64,000 nt of DNA from Dugong dugon (lineage: Eukaryota > Chordata > Mammalia > Sirenia > Dugongidae). The stretch lies in the NCBI GenBank assembly GCA_030035585.1, contig CM057481.1:55065128-55129127 (forward strand), read 5' to 3'. Made by a program: the position numbers and the translations under genes. Below the pieces are notes generated by a model. It ran no database searches and had not been told where the DNA came from. It saw nothing but the letters and a program-made list of their open reading frames with translations. Shown here piece after piece: positions 43,408 to 54,968 of this stretch. Within the stretch, counting starts at the first letter, position 1; the number at the start of each line of letters is the position of its first letter.

Positions 43408-43942
43408 TACAACTCCATGACATCAGCGGTGTCACTAAGGTTAGCGTCACCCAGTGCAGTAACTCATGGTGTTCCCCCCCCCCCATGCTAACTACCACTG
43501 TCTTGTAGCTAAAACACTGGAAAATTTGACAAAATCATTACCCCAGCAACGAAAACAACAGTGTGTGCTTGTAGGTGCATGCAGAAGAAACCACGTGATT
43601 CAAAGCATCCTTGTAACTGAGTAATAATGACAGCTCTGACCAGAGCACATCAGAAGGCTCAAAAAGTAAATTAGCACAGAATTTTAAGACTTGTAGGTAT
43701 ACCGATACATGTAAGCTGGGTTTATGAGAAATGTTTTTGTTGTTATAATTAACTACAGGGATATTTTTATAAAAATAATAAATTTCTGCTGAAACACTGC
43801 ACAAAAATCTTATAGACAGTCATTTTGGAGTCACCCCCTCTGACAGTGTCACCCGGTGCCCCCTGCACCCCCTGTGCCCCCTGGTGATGACACTGATTAC
43901 ATTTTTCATGTTGTGTTACCATTATTATCACTATCCTCATTT
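43408..43942. other. Unidentified insert between two AfroSINE pieces
   Basis: About 535 bp. The margins carry similar GTCACCC-rich wording (TTAGCGTCACCCAGTGC on the left, AGTGTCACCCGGTGCCCCCT on the right) and C-rich runs. The middle is ordinary AT-rich sequence with open frames on the minus strand (88 aa, 43538-43804) that I do not recognise. Confidence 0.45.
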
Positions 43943-44080
43943 TATAGGGTTTTCAATGGCAGATTTTTTGGAAATAGATCACCAGACCTTTCTTCCAAGG
44001 CACCTCTGGGTGGACTCAAACCTCCAACCTTTCAGGTAGCAGCTGAGCCATGTAAACCATTTGCATTACCCAGGGACTAG
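43943..44080 (-). mobile_element. AfroSINE, head piece
   Basis: Starts ATAGGGTTTTCAATGGCAG and runs to the head complement GCATTACCCAGGGACTA. Confidence 0.88.
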
Positions 44081-44924
44081 GGACATTCGACAGGGATTAC
44101 AGAGGGAGACGGCTGACCCTTGAATCTTTCAAATCTAATGCATCTTCTTTCTTTAGGTCCCAATGTCTTGTAAGAAGAAGTAAAACAGAACTGGCTAAAC
44201 TACAAATAGAGCTGCCAGCAAGAAGAAAATTTTAGAGGTTGCTACCATAAAATCCTAAAACAAAGTTGAAAAGAAAAATGCAGCAGGTGAGAGGGCTCAC
44301 ATTCCTCTCTGTGCCTGTGGATAATGGTATTTAGAGACATCATAGCAACTCTGATCTCTCTGATGGTTTACAGCTCAGGCTACTATTCAGGTTATTGTTG
44401 ACATGTCAAAATCCTTCTCTGTCCACACAACACGCTCAAAACAATGCCACAACCTATGTGTGCTTTTTAAATGTTCTCATCTTTGCACCAAAAGGAATGC
44501 CACTTTATAGAAAAACAACTCAGCTAGTCATTTTTATGTCAGAGTGATAATGATTGGGAAATACTGCCTCGTTGGATTCAGGCCCCCAGGTCTTCCCGAA
44601 GCCACAGCTTGTTTATGGCACTCTGGCATTTCATCTTCACCATCTGATAGTCAGAATCTCAGCCTGGCTGACTCACTATTGTTTTTCACCCCTGGCAGGC
44701 TATTTGTTCTTTTTTAGTGCAGTTTTCATTTCCCTTTAGAGTCATTTTCTTTGGCTGTTTCAGCACTATGAGACTACAAAATACCTCAAAGCATAAAATG
44801 ATGTTTATTGAGACTGACAGTCTATGGAAGGCAGGCGCTCACGCTGGTTTGACTGAGTCAAGTATCTCCCTAGTGACTGTCACCCCTCACAGTTATGTGG
44901 CCAGGAGGTTTCATGCTGTTTTGT
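44081..44924. other. No recognised feature
   Basis: About 840 bp of unique-looking sequence; short open frames only. Confidence 0.4.
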
Positions 44925-44962
44925 TATCAGCTGCCATTGAGTTGGCTCTGACTCACGGTGAA
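44925..44962 (-). mobile_element. AfroSINE tail fragment
   Basis: CTGCCATTGAGTTGGCTCTG with GACTCACGGTGAAC, the tail end only. Confidence 0.65.
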
Positions 44963-45085
44963 CAGTTTCTCATTAAACAGTTAGTACACATATTGTTTTA
45001 TGACATGTCAACACTGTCCCTTCTCAACCTTTGGTTCCCTATTACTAGCTTTCTGTCCCCTCCTGCCTTCTAGTCCTTGTCCCTG
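44963..45085 (-). mobile_element. L1 3'-UTR fragment (young-lineage module)
   Basis: Reverse complement matches the repeated module of the young L1 3' UTR: AATAGGGAACC, then ATGTGTACTAACTGTTTAAT, but more diverged. It shows the module is older than the full-length copy here. Confidence 0.65.
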
Positions 45086-45270
45086 GAGATACACACGTAT
45101 TTCTGAATGTCTACTATATGTTGGATTCTTTACATATCATTGTGCCCATTTTTGTTCTCCTCAGAATCTCTCTCTCCTTTCTACTAACAAAAGCATCCAA
45201 TTTTCCTTTAGAGAATCATCCCTCCATATCTGCAGCCAGGAGTTTTGGGCAGGACTAACTTCATCCTCAG

Positions 45271-45471
45271 TTATGGGTGGTGCAAATGGCGAAGAGCTCA
45301 ACTACTAGTCAAAAGATTAGCAGTTAGAGCCCACCCAGAGGCATCTCAAAAGACAGGCCTGGCAATGTGGTTCTGAAAGGTCACAGCCTTGAGAATCCTA
45401 CGGAGCAGTTCTACTCTGCACACACAGGGTTGCTCTGAGCAAAATCCACTCAAGGGTAACTAACAACAACG
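45271..45471 (+). mobile_element. AfroSINE (RTE-type tail) with TSD
   Basis: Plus strand, ending AACTAACAACAACG. Probable TSD TCATCCTCAG (45261-45270) / TCACCCTCAA (45472-45481). Confidence 0.9.
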
Positions 45472-45644
45472 TCACCCTCAATTCCAGGAATGGGTCCCAA
45501 CTTCCTCCAAATAAATATACTTCATTTACCTGACCTGAGTGATTGTTTTGGGAATGGATATGTAAATAAAACTTACGGATTTAGGTACTGAAAAGGAAGC
45601 TGCCTTCCTCTTCCACAGAAGTCACCATAAGAAATAACATCCCT

Positions 45645-46384
45645 CTAGGGACATCTAGGTCAATTGGCATAACAAAGTTTATTAAGAAAATGTTCTGCAT
45701 CCCACTTTGGTGAGTGGCATCTGGGGTCTTAAAACCTAGTGAGCAGCCATCTAAGATGTATCAATTGGTCCCAACCCACCTGGAGTAAAGGAGAATGAAG
45801 AACACCAAAGACACAAGGAAAATATTAGCCTAAGAGACTGAAGGGGCCACCTAAACAAGAGACTGCATCAGCCTGAGACCAGAACTAGATAGTTCCAGGC
45901 TACCACCAATGACCGCCCTGACAGGGAACACAACAGAGAGTCCCTGATGGAGCAGGAGAAAAGTGGGGTGCAGAATTCAAATTCCAGTAAAAAGACCAGA
46001 CTTAATGGTTTGATTGAGACTGGAGGAACCCCGGAAGACATGGCTCCCAGACTCTCTGTTAGCCCAAAACTAAAACCATTCCTGAGGACAACTTTTCAGA
46101 CAAAAATTAGACTGAACTACGGGACATAAACTGATACTTGGGAAGAGTGTGCTTCTTAGCTCAAGTAGAGACTTGAGGCTAAATGGGCAGCTGCTGTCCA
46201 GAGGCGAGAAGAAAAGGCAGAGAGGGTCAGGAGCTGGTTGGATGGACACGGGAAGTCCAGGGTGGAAAGGAGGAGTGTGCTGTCATAGTACAGGGTCACA
46301 TAACAATGTGTGTATAAATTCTTGTATGAGAGACTAACTTGAATTATAAACTTTCACTTAAAGCACAATAAAAAAAAAGAAAGA
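45645..46384 (+). mobile_element. L1, 5'-truncated, with TSD
   Basis: 740 bp of L1 3' UTR (GAGTGGCATCTGGGGTCTTA, AGCAGCCATCTAAGATGTAT), poly-A signal AATAAA at 46367-46372 and an A-rich tail. Perfect 16-bp TSD AAGAAATAACATCCCT (45629-45644, 46385-46400). Its 3' half follows the 34978-35665 lineage, not the young L1. Confidence 0.96.
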
Positions 46385-46400
46385 AAGAAATAACATCCCT

Positions 46401-46815
46401 TTAACTGGAGTGTGTGGTATGAGGATGCATGGTCTAGAAATTCTGCAGCCATTGTTACATGATGAGGTGAGCCATTCTGGAGTGTTTAGCATCTCAACAC
46501 ACAGAGGAGGCCAAGACACAGAGCTAGAGCCCGAACGACACCACCAACTCTGCAAACAGGAGCTAAAGCCAAAGAAGATACGTGAGGCATTCAACGTCCT
46601 TGCTCTCCTTAAGCTAACTCGGGTTGGGTTTCCTGTTGTTTGAAAGCCGAAGATTCACAGCTGACATGCTTTCTAAATTTACTATATTTCCCTCACCATA
46701 AGCTTGTGAGTAGGATTACTGTACCTATTTTACCACTGAAGACCCCAACTTTCAGAGCAAGAATACAGTTGTGAGTCGAACCTAAGTTACCTAAAGCTCG
46801 TAGTATCAACCTCTA
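46401..46815. other. No recognised feature
   Basis: Unique-looking; short overlapping open frames (46358-46643) without a domain. Confidence 0.4.
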
Positions 46816-46975
46816 AGAAGCCCTGGTGGTGCAGTGGTTAAGCACTCTCCTGCTAACCAAATGGTTGGCAGTTTAAACCCACCAGCCACTCCTTAGAAAC
46901 CCTATGGGGCAGCTCTACTCTGTCCTATAGGGTGGCTGTGAGTCAGAATCGCCTTGACAGCAATGGGTTTGGTTT
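46816..46975 (+). mobile_element. AfroSINE, short form (first of a tandem pair)
   Basis: Plus-strand short form with tail GGGTTTGGTTTA running straight into a second copy. Confidence 0.95.
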
Positions 46976-47184
46976 AAGGAGCCCTGGCGGTACAATGGTT
47001 AAGCACTCAGCTGCTAACCAAAAGGTCAGTGGTTCAAACCCACCAGCCGATCTGTAGGAGAAAGATATGGCATTCTTCTTCCGTAAAGATTTATAGCCTT
47101 GGAAACCCTGCGGGACAGTTCTACTCTGTCCTATAGGGTTGCTATGAATCAGAATCGACTCGATGGCAATGAGTTTGCTTTTGG
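46976..47184 (+). mobile_element. AfroSINE, long form (second of a tandem pair)
   Basis: Plus-strand long form (AGGAGCCCTGGCGGTACAAT to GAGTTTGCTTTTGG), directly downstream of a short-form copy. Confidence 0.95.
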
Positions 47185-47186
47185 TA

Positions 47187-47450
47187 TGCCAGCATTTCTC
47201 CAAGTGAGATCTGAGAACACCTGAGAAGGACCCCAAGACCCTTTCAAGGGATCTGCGAAGGTCAAAACTATTTTCATTACAATACTATTATCTGCCTTTT
47301 CTACTCTCATTCTCTTACAAGTGTCTAGCAGAGTTTTCCAGAGGTTTCATGACTTGTGATGATGTCACCTCTCTGGTGACTAATGGAATATATGCTTCTG
47401 TAGTCCTGTGTTTGGTTTGCTTTTTATAGTTTGGTTGTCTAGGATATACT
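47187..47450 (+). mobile_element. hAT/Charlie-type 5' end
   Basis: Plus strand: GACCCCAAGACCCTTTCAAG and GATCTGCGAAGGTCAAAACT correspond to the minus-strand text just inside 36483. No coding part recognised downstream. Confidence 0.7.
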
Positions 47451-48289
47451 GTATGATTCAAAACCCTCACAGCATTAGCAGTGATACCTTTTATCTAGCA
47501 TAAATAGGTTTTATATTTTGCATAAATCAGTTTATCACCTCAATATCATCTCATGAAGAGGATAATGAGTGTTCCATTAGACGTTAGTGAGAATTTATTA
47601 TTTTCCTTTATATTTAGTTATTTATTTTTACTGTGAAATTCCAGCACTTACGAATTTTAGAGAATTATAGGCCCTTTCTGAACTTTCACTCAAGCACTGA
47701 ATTTTAAACTATTCCCCCAGATCAACACTTCAAAACAGAAGTATGTCAAGGTGGGTTCATTCAGTCAGCGTACATGTAATAAATGCATTTCCTATACAGA
47801 ATTTTTACATACCAAAATCAATCAAAAGTCTGTCTACTTTTTATTAGTACCATGCTGTGACAATGTCAGCAATTAAATACTCTTCCAGTCCCTATTTCAA
47901 AATAGCAGACGCCTGGACCTGAATGTCTTCTCCTGGAATTTGAATTGGTATCAGGACTCCTGCATTCCATCCCATTGTGCTTTGGATCTAAAGTCACTAC
48001 ATTCAATGCTTCCTTTAGATAAATCAAATGATGCTAATAATATTCCTTGTTTGCATAGCATCTCTGTCTCAACTCAAATTGAGTACCTCTTCTGATCTTC
48101 AGAGGCCCCCTCCCCCCCACCCGCCCCTATTGCTGGCCTCAAGATGCTCTTCATGTGCTGACTCACTGTAACCAAAAATCCAATGGGAATTGTAGATCAT
48201 GACACTCAGGACCGAAATCAATGTCAAGTTTATAGATCCAAACTGTAGAAAGGCCTTTAGTATATTGCCTTTACCCATCTCCAATCTCA
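47451..48289. other. No recognised feature
   Basis: Possibly decayed hAT 5' non-coding sequence at the left; a C-rich tract at 48107-48126. Otherwise unassigned. Confidence 0.35.
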
Positions 48290-48715
48290 TCTCACATGGC
48301 TTTTCTTCCTCCCTCAATACACTGCAACCCCCATGGCCTTCTCTTGGTTTTTCCATGCACTGGACTTTTCCACCTCTGGCCTTTGCACATGCTGTCCTTG
48401 ACCTAGACTGTTCTTGCCCTGAATCTCTACCTAGCTGGCTTTGTCTCATCCTTCAGGCCTCAGCTTTAAATAGCACTTCGTCAGATTCCCTCCCCGACCA
48501 ACCCATCTGAAGTGTGACCCCCTGTCCTCTTCCATCACCTCCTTGACTTTCAGTTCACGGCATTCACCATAATGTGCGCATACTCTTGTTTTTTGTCTGT
48601 CTCCCCCACTGAACCATAAGGTGGTGACCAAGCCTGTTTCATTCTTCATCCTCCCCTTGCACTACTCCTGGTACATGGCAGACACGTAATGCACATTTTA
48701 TGAATGAATAAATAA
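48290..48715 (+). mobile_element. L2-like LINE 3' end
   Basis: CATCCTTCAGGCCTCAGCTT, CTGAACCATAAGGTGGTGAC, TGGTACATGGCAGACACGTA and ATGAATGAATAAATAAATGA give the L2 3' order with its tail. Confidence 0.75.
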
Positions 48716-49092
48716 ATGAGTGAACAATTGCTTCTTTCTCCAAAGAGGACAAATCTCCACACGATATCCTATGAGAAAGAGGCAGTTACTATTTTCAAAA
48801 ATAAGACTGCTATTGGATCTCTAAAAAATCTGTGAAACTAGCAACTTGGCCCAGCTCACGCAAGCAACAACTGAATGGAAAGAAATCAGTCTCATGTCTG
48901 GCTTCTCTGACAAAGTAGACATAAGCGTACATACTGTAGATTCCATTTGTAAAGACAAGAACAACTAACCTCTGGTAAAAGAAGGTCAAAATAGCAGTTA
49001 TGTCCTGGGGAGAGTCACATTGACTGAGAAGGGTCATGAAGAAACCTTCTGGGCTAGTTAGAAATGCCCTATATATTCACCTGGATGGTGAT
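48716..49092. other. No recognised feature
   Basis: Nothing recognisable. Confidence 0.4.
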
Positions 49093-49104
49093 AACATGGA
49101 CATA

Positions 49105-49315
49105 CAAAATAAAACCAGTTACCGTGGAGTCAATTTTAACTCACGATGACCTGATGTGTGTCAGAGTAGTACTGTGCTCCACAGAGTTTTCAATGGCTGG
49201 TTTTTCGGAAGTAGATTGCCAGGCCTTTCTTTTGAGGTGCCTCTGGGTGGACTCAAACCTCCGACCTTTCGGTTAGCTGCTGAGCACTTAGCCATCTGCA
49301 CCACCCAAGGACTCC
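49105..49315 (-). mobile_element. AfroSINE with TSD (older of two at one site)
   Basis: Minus-strand long form. Outer duplication AACATGGACATA (49093-49104) and AACATGGGCATA (49508-49519), the latter displaced by a second insertion. Confidence 0.92.
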
Positions 49316-49324
49316 AACATGGGC

Positions 49325-49506
49325 CAAAAAAAAAAAAAAAAAACAACCAAAAACCATTGTCGTCAAGTCAATTCCGACTCATAGTGACCCTAAAGGACAG
49401 AGTAGAACTGCCCCCATAGGGTTTCCAAGGAGCGGCCGGTGGATTCAAACTGCGGATCTTTTGGTTAGCAGCCAAGCTCTTTAACCACTATGCCACCAGG
49501 GCTCCT
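49325..49506 (-). mobile_element. AfroSINE, short form, inserted in a TSD
   Basis: Minus-strand short form with an oligo-A start. TSD CAACATGGGC-like (49315-49324, 49507-49516), that is, it landed inside the right TSD of the previous AfroSINE. Confidence 0.92.
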
Positions 49507-49621
49507 CAACATGGGCATAGATTAACATAAATGTTTACCAAGCTGTACACTTAGAATTTGTGCATATGGCTTTGTGTATGCATTATACCTCGTTTAAGAA
49601 ATATTTGGCTAAGTTGACAAA

Positions 49622-49790
49622 GGAGCCCTGGTGGCACAGTGGTTAAGCACTACGGCCGCTAACCAAAAGGTTGGCAGCTTGAATCTACCGGCCACTCCTT
49701 GGAAACTCTATGGGGCAGTTCTAACCTGTCCTATTGAGTTGCTATGAATCGGAATCAACTCGATGGCAGTGGGTTTGATTTTTGGTTTTT
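49622..49790 (+). mobile_element. AfroSINE, short form, with TSD
   Basis: Plus-strand short form; tail GGGTTTGATTTTTGGTTTTT. Perfect 11-bp TSD AAGTTGACAAA (49611-49621, 49791-49801). Confidence 0.96.
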
Positions 49791-50649
49791 AAGTTGACAA
49801 AAGAAGATTTAAGCAAAAAAGTTGACCAGACAAAAGTGATGCTGTGGCTTCTTATACTACCAAGAAGCAAATTACTTTATCAAACTTCAGTAACCGTGTC
49901 ATCAGTAACAACCCTGGCATGAGAGCATCAGTATGTGCATCATATAATTTAGATATACACACACTGGGAAAAAGTACATGTACGTTTTTAGGAGTGTTAT
50001 AGAGTCAAACCAATATATAATGACCAAAAAGAACTCTGCTTTGAAATAAATAATTTAGTGTTGACTCTTCAAATCATCTTCTCTTCTTTGTCAAAGAGCA
50101 GGAATGGGTGTCATAACTTTCAGTTTGTATCATTTCGAAAGAAAAAAGCAATGAAGTTCACAGGCATACTCAATGCTTCCAAATGAGGCTTGCCTCTGAT
50201 GAACAAGTGGCTCATAATTTGATCTTTTTACATGGAAATTATGTTGCACTTAATTTTTCTCAGGGCCAAGACTCTCAATAGAAAACAGGTCATTGTATCA
50301 TAACAATAAATTATTATTATTTATGTGCACTGAAGACAAATGCCTTGCCTTCATAAACTACCTTTCCTCCATGAGTCACTGAATTCCTCCTGACCCATAA
50401 ATAATGAGTCCCCTAATCTCCTACAAAGAATTAGAGAAATGAAGACAAAGCGAGGGTGGGAGGAGCCTGGAGAAAAAATTACTGAATTAAGAATCTACAT
50501 TTTTACATAAGCAAGTATATGACAATCTATACTAAATCAATGTTGCATAATTTCAAGAGTAGCAGCCTGATGCCCGTTTATTTCCCTTGACAAGTGTAAA
50601 TGCTGTTATTTTAACAATGGCACTGAATACTTTTTGAGACTGCTTATTC

Positions 50650-50705
50650 CATAAAAAGAGCCTCCTTGTTTAAGAAAGTCATATGTTAATAGCATGTACC
50701 ACCCA
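50650..50705 (+). repeat. Direct repeat, copy 1
   Basis: Shares ATAAAAAGAGCCTCCTT and TCATATGTTAATAGC with 51995-52050, 1.35 kb away, in the same orientation. Confidence 0.7.
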
Positions 50706-51994
50706 GTCATCTTTCACACAATGCCACAGAAAGCCTGTTCTGCCTGTCACACGCACTGTTGGTTTGAGCCTCTACTTTAAAACAGGCATTTAAAAATGGA
50801 GTCTCTACTAAATCACTTAGGGGTCGAACAAAATTTAAGTCTCCTCTGTAAAACATAACATTCAACCACAGAGAAATATACTCTATGATTAAGAATAGTC
50901 TGTATTTACTATATGATTTTGTGGGGAAATGATCATTTTTCTTAAAATATGTACTAATAAATTCATCAAAATGTGAGGAGCTACAGTCAGCCTTTGTCTC
51001 TTGTCTTCTAGAGAGTCAGAAACAAGGAAGACGAGCACTTATAGGAGAGAAATGAGTAACAATATTATAAGATAATCTCACCCTATTTATGGTGTCGATT
51101 TCTCAATGTCATGATCATTTCTCATTTATAGACAAGCTCTATTTTAATAAAATACATAACAAAAATGAGGTTTCTTTTACTTTAAAAGTAGTATTGGTAT
51201 CCATTATAGACAGAAGTTTATCCTTTCTCTAACAAAAGAATAAATGCAGTCAAGAGTGGAACCCTTGTTTAATTAGAAATGATCATTTTTCTATTCTCAT
51301 ACAATTAAATCTCCTTATTCCAGACTTCACTAACTTGACATTCATCATCATTTGGGCAAGTTATCGGTTAAAGCTTTCCTTTGTGGCTTCTGATTTAGAA
51401 TAGCATCTGACTAGCAGCCCGATTCCCACTCTCACAACTTCCTGTTATAATACATACCATAACACAGTACAAGGTGAAAAATCAGAGCAATTTCCCAGAC
51501 TAACGGTCAACCTGCAGCCAATGTGTTGTATGAATTTCCACTTACTGTAATGACTATTTAATAGAAAGGGGAAAAGCCTTTGTCAGACCCCTCTTTAATA
51601 CCAGATTATACCTACTAATACATTGGACATATGTCCCCCTATTCTACATGTGCTTCTTTCTGACACATTATATTAGTATTATCCTCGCTCTCTCCCTACC
51701 TCAACAGGATCTCTCTGTTTAACATCTAACAAGAGAATGAAGTTCCCACAAGTCAAAGGGACAGGAAGCTGGAAGGAATGACAAGAGAAGACACAGGAAA
51801 TGTCTCTGGTACTAGCTGGGAATTGTAGTTTTTCATGTGCTTCATGAAATGTTAGGCAGTGGTAATAGGATTAGATCACATCAAGCCAACAGAGCTGTGT
51901 TTGATGAATCCATGCAAGACATTGAGAACAAAGGTGGGAGCTGTATATATTATTTTCCAAGGATATATCTAAATCTTTTTATGAGGCTCCTTCT

Positions 51995-52050
51995 CACATA
52001 AAAAGAGCCTCCTTTAAGATATTCATATGTTAATAGCGTATACAACCAAG
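51995..52050 (+). repeat. Direct repeat, copy 2
   Basis: See copy 1 at 50650-50705. Differences include a few small indels. Confidence 0.7.
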
Positions 52051-52635
52051 AGGACAAAGTATGGATTTAGTGGCAATAATTATATTTCGTTGATTAACAA
52101 ACGAGATTGGATGGACTCACTCGTACTTCTAGAGGAGTAAAACAGGGGAAAAAAAAGGAATCTATGAAAAAATATGCAGAAAAGGGGAAGAAATCTTACT
52201 CTGAAGATTCAGAAGAACTAACCTCTGAAAATGATTTAAGTACAAAAACAGGGGAAAAAAGTTAGAAAAGTGCTAATATCCTTTGGAGATGACCTATATG
52301 CAGTCATAGAAGGCTGCCATAGGAAAGCAAACTGAAATTAAAATAACATGGAATATGATGAAAAACAAGATAAATGGACTGGGGGGGATAATAGGAGAAG
52401 CAAAACTGGAATAGCAGAATAAAAATCTCCATAGAAGATCAAAAGAGAGACAAAAAAGTCACTGCTGAAAATTCAATCTCTGATGTGGAAGACCAAGTAA
52501 AGATGCTCTCAAAAGTAAAGTACAAAGACGCTAAGACAAGTTAACAGATTTGAAATGGAGATTGAATCTAAAAATTAAATCAGGTAACCCTAAAGAAAGA
52601 GCCTCAAGTTGCAATTCTGAAGGATTCTCTGGGCA

Positions 52636-53769
52636 AAACATTGCACAACACAGGCAGCATCAAAAGAAGATGGAAAGAATACACAGAGTCACTGTACCAA
52701 AAACAACTGGTCGACAAGCAACCATTTCAGAAGGTAGCATATGATCAACAACCGATGGTAATTTCAAGGAGGAAATCCAAGCTGCACTGAAGGCATTGGC
52801 GAAAAACAAGGCTCAGCAAATAAACGGAATACCAATTGAGATATTTCAATAAACGGATGCAGTACTGGAAGTGCTCAATCATCTATGCCAAGAAATCTGG
52901 AAGACAGCTACCTGGCCAACTGACTGGAAGAGATGCATATATGTACCTATTGCAAAGAAAGGTGATTCAGCGAATGTGGAAATTATCGAATAATACCATA
53001 CACAAGTAAAATTTTGCTGAGGATAATTCAAAAACGGTTGCAGCAGTACATCGACAGGGAACTGCCAGAAAGTCAAGCTGGATTCAGAAGAGGACGTGGA
53101 GCAAAGGATATCATTGCTGATGTCAGAGGGATCTTGGCTGAAAGCAAAGAATACCAGAAAGATGTTTATCTGTGTTTTATTGCCTACACAAATGCATTTG
53201 ACTGTGTGGATCATAACAAATTATGGATAACACTGCAAAGAATGGGAATTCCATAACACTTAATTGTGCTCATGTGGAACCTGTACATAGATCAAGAGGC
53301 AGCCATTTGAAGAAAAGGGGATACAGCACAGTTTAAAATCAGGAAAGGTGTGTGTCAGGGTTGTATCCTTTCACCATACTTATTCAATATGGATGCTAAG
53401 CAAATAATCCGAGAGCTGGACTAGATGAAGAACACGGCAGCAGGATTGGAAGAAGACTCATTAACAACCTACGTTATGCAGATGACACAACCTTGCTTGC
53501 CGAAAGTGAAGAGGACTTGAAGCACTTACTGATGAAGACCAAAGACTACAGTATTCAGTATGGATTATACCTCAACATAAAGAAGACAAAAACCCTCAGA
53601 AGTGGACCAATAAGCAACATCATAATAAACGGAGAAAAGATTGAAGTCGTCAAGGATTTCATTTTACTTGGATCCACAATCAGTGCCCATTGCAGCAGCA
53701 GTCAAGAAATGAAACGACGTATTGCATTGCACAAATCTGCCACAAAGAACCTCTTTAAAGTGTTGAAAA
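52636..53769 (+). pseudogene. RTE reverse transcriptase remnant
   Basis: Blocks: ALKALAKNKAQ-type fingers (with stops), palm A at 53014-53256 where the catalytic Asp is replaced (CFIAYTNAFDCVDH instead of FIDY), and palm C with intact YADD at 53475-53486 followed by LAESEEDLKHLLMKTK. Inactive. Confidence 0.88.
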
Positions 53770-53774
53770 GCAAA

Positions 53775-54295
53775 TTTCATGGATTGAACTCTGTCCCCAA
53801 AATATCTGTCAACTTGGCTAGGCCATGAGTCCCAATATTGTGTCATTGTCCACCATTTTGTTATCTGATGTGATCTTCCTATGTGTTATAAATCCTACCT
53901 CTATGATGTTAATGAGGTAGGATTAGTGGCAGTTATGTTAATGAAGCGGAACTTATTCTACAAGATTATGTTGTGTCTTGAGTACAATCTCTTTTGAGAT
54001 ATAAAAGAGAGAAGTGAGCAGAGAGACAAAGGGATGTCATACCACCAAGACACAAGAGCCAGGAGAATAGTGCATCCTTTGGACCTGGGGTCCTTGTACT
54101 GAGAAGCTCCTCTATCAGGGAAGATTGATGATAACGACCTTCCCCCAGAGCTGACAGAGAGAGAGAAGGCCTTCCTCTGGAGCTGGCCCCCTGAATTTGG
54201 ACTTTTAGAATCCTAGAATGTCAGAGAGTAAATCTTTTTGTTAAAGCCACCCACTTGTGGTATTTCTGTTATAATAGCTCTAGATAACTAAGACA
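53775..54295 (+). mobile_element. MaLR solo LTR (MLT1-like), inside RTE
   Basis: 521 bp starting TTTCATGGATTGAACTCTGT and containing CAACTTGGCTAGGCCATGAG, AGATATAAAAGAGAGAAGTG (TATAAA-like box) and the end CTCTAGATAACTAAGACA. Flanks GCAAA (53770-53774) and GTAAA (54296-54300) fit a 5-bp LTR duplication. No internal region, so it is a solo LTR. Confidence 0.85.
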
Positions 54296-54944
54296 GTAAA
54301 GATGTCACTTTGAGGACTAAGGTGTGCCTGACCCAAGCCATGATATTTTCAATCACCTCATACGCATGCAAAAGCTGGACAATGAATAAGAAAAAACCAA
54401 AGAAGAATTGATGCCTTTGAATTATTGTGTTGGGGAAGAATATTGAATATACCATAGACTTCCAGAAGAATGAAAGAGTCTGTCTTGGAAGAAGTACAGC
54501 CAGAGTACTCCTTGGAAGGGAGAATGGTAAGACTTTGCATACTTCGAACATGTTATCAGGAGGGACCTGTCCCTGGAGAAGGACATTGTGATTGGTAAGG
54601 TAGAGGGTCAGCAAAAGAGAGGAAGATCCTCGATGGGACAGATCGACAAAATGGCTGCAACAACGGGCTGAAACATAGCAATCACTGTGAAGATGACTGA
54701 GGTCATTCCATTATACATAGGGTCGCTATGATTCGGAATCAGCTTGACAGTACCTAACAACAACAACGAGCAGAAAGTCAGAACACTTCGAACAAAAGCA
54801 ATCCTGAAAATGACAACAGAAGTAAACCTTTACAGCTAAATCAAAACAAACAAAATCCTGTCTATACATCTGGTAAAGGGCTCACCATTGCTCAACATAT
54901 TTAGTGAAAAATTTAGCATACACTAGAAGACTTTTTTGAGTTGC

Positions 54945-54957
54945 AATAATGAATCTA
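54945..54957 (+). repeat. Left TSD of full-length L1
   Basis: AATAATGAATCTA, identical to 63731-63743. A 13-bp duplication is typical for L1 endonuclease-mediated insertion. Confidence 0.98.
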
Positions 54958-54968
54958 GGTTGTTGAGG

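Larger units (their letters stand above)
49802..52596. other. Repeat-poor island, no gene seen
   Basis: About 2.8 kb, the longest stretch without a recognisable transposon. No open frame above about 65 codons, no exon-like structure. A ~50-bp segment occurs twice (50650-50705 and 51995-52050). The right 500 bp is A-rich. Confidence 0.5.
52597..54768 (+). mobile_element. RTE LINE, 5'-truncated, split by MaLR LTR (copy 3)
   Basis: Plus-strand RTE from the start of the RT region (CAATTCTGAAGGATTCTCTG) to the standard end (GACAGTACCTAACAACAACA). A MaLR LTR at 53775-54295 interrupts it; the RTE resumes with AAAGATGTCAC as in copy 1 near 11,610. Confidence 0.93.

Noticed and set aside
51000..51700. 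Possible host exon in the repeat-poor island
   Set aside because: No open frame with plausible splice sites on either strand.
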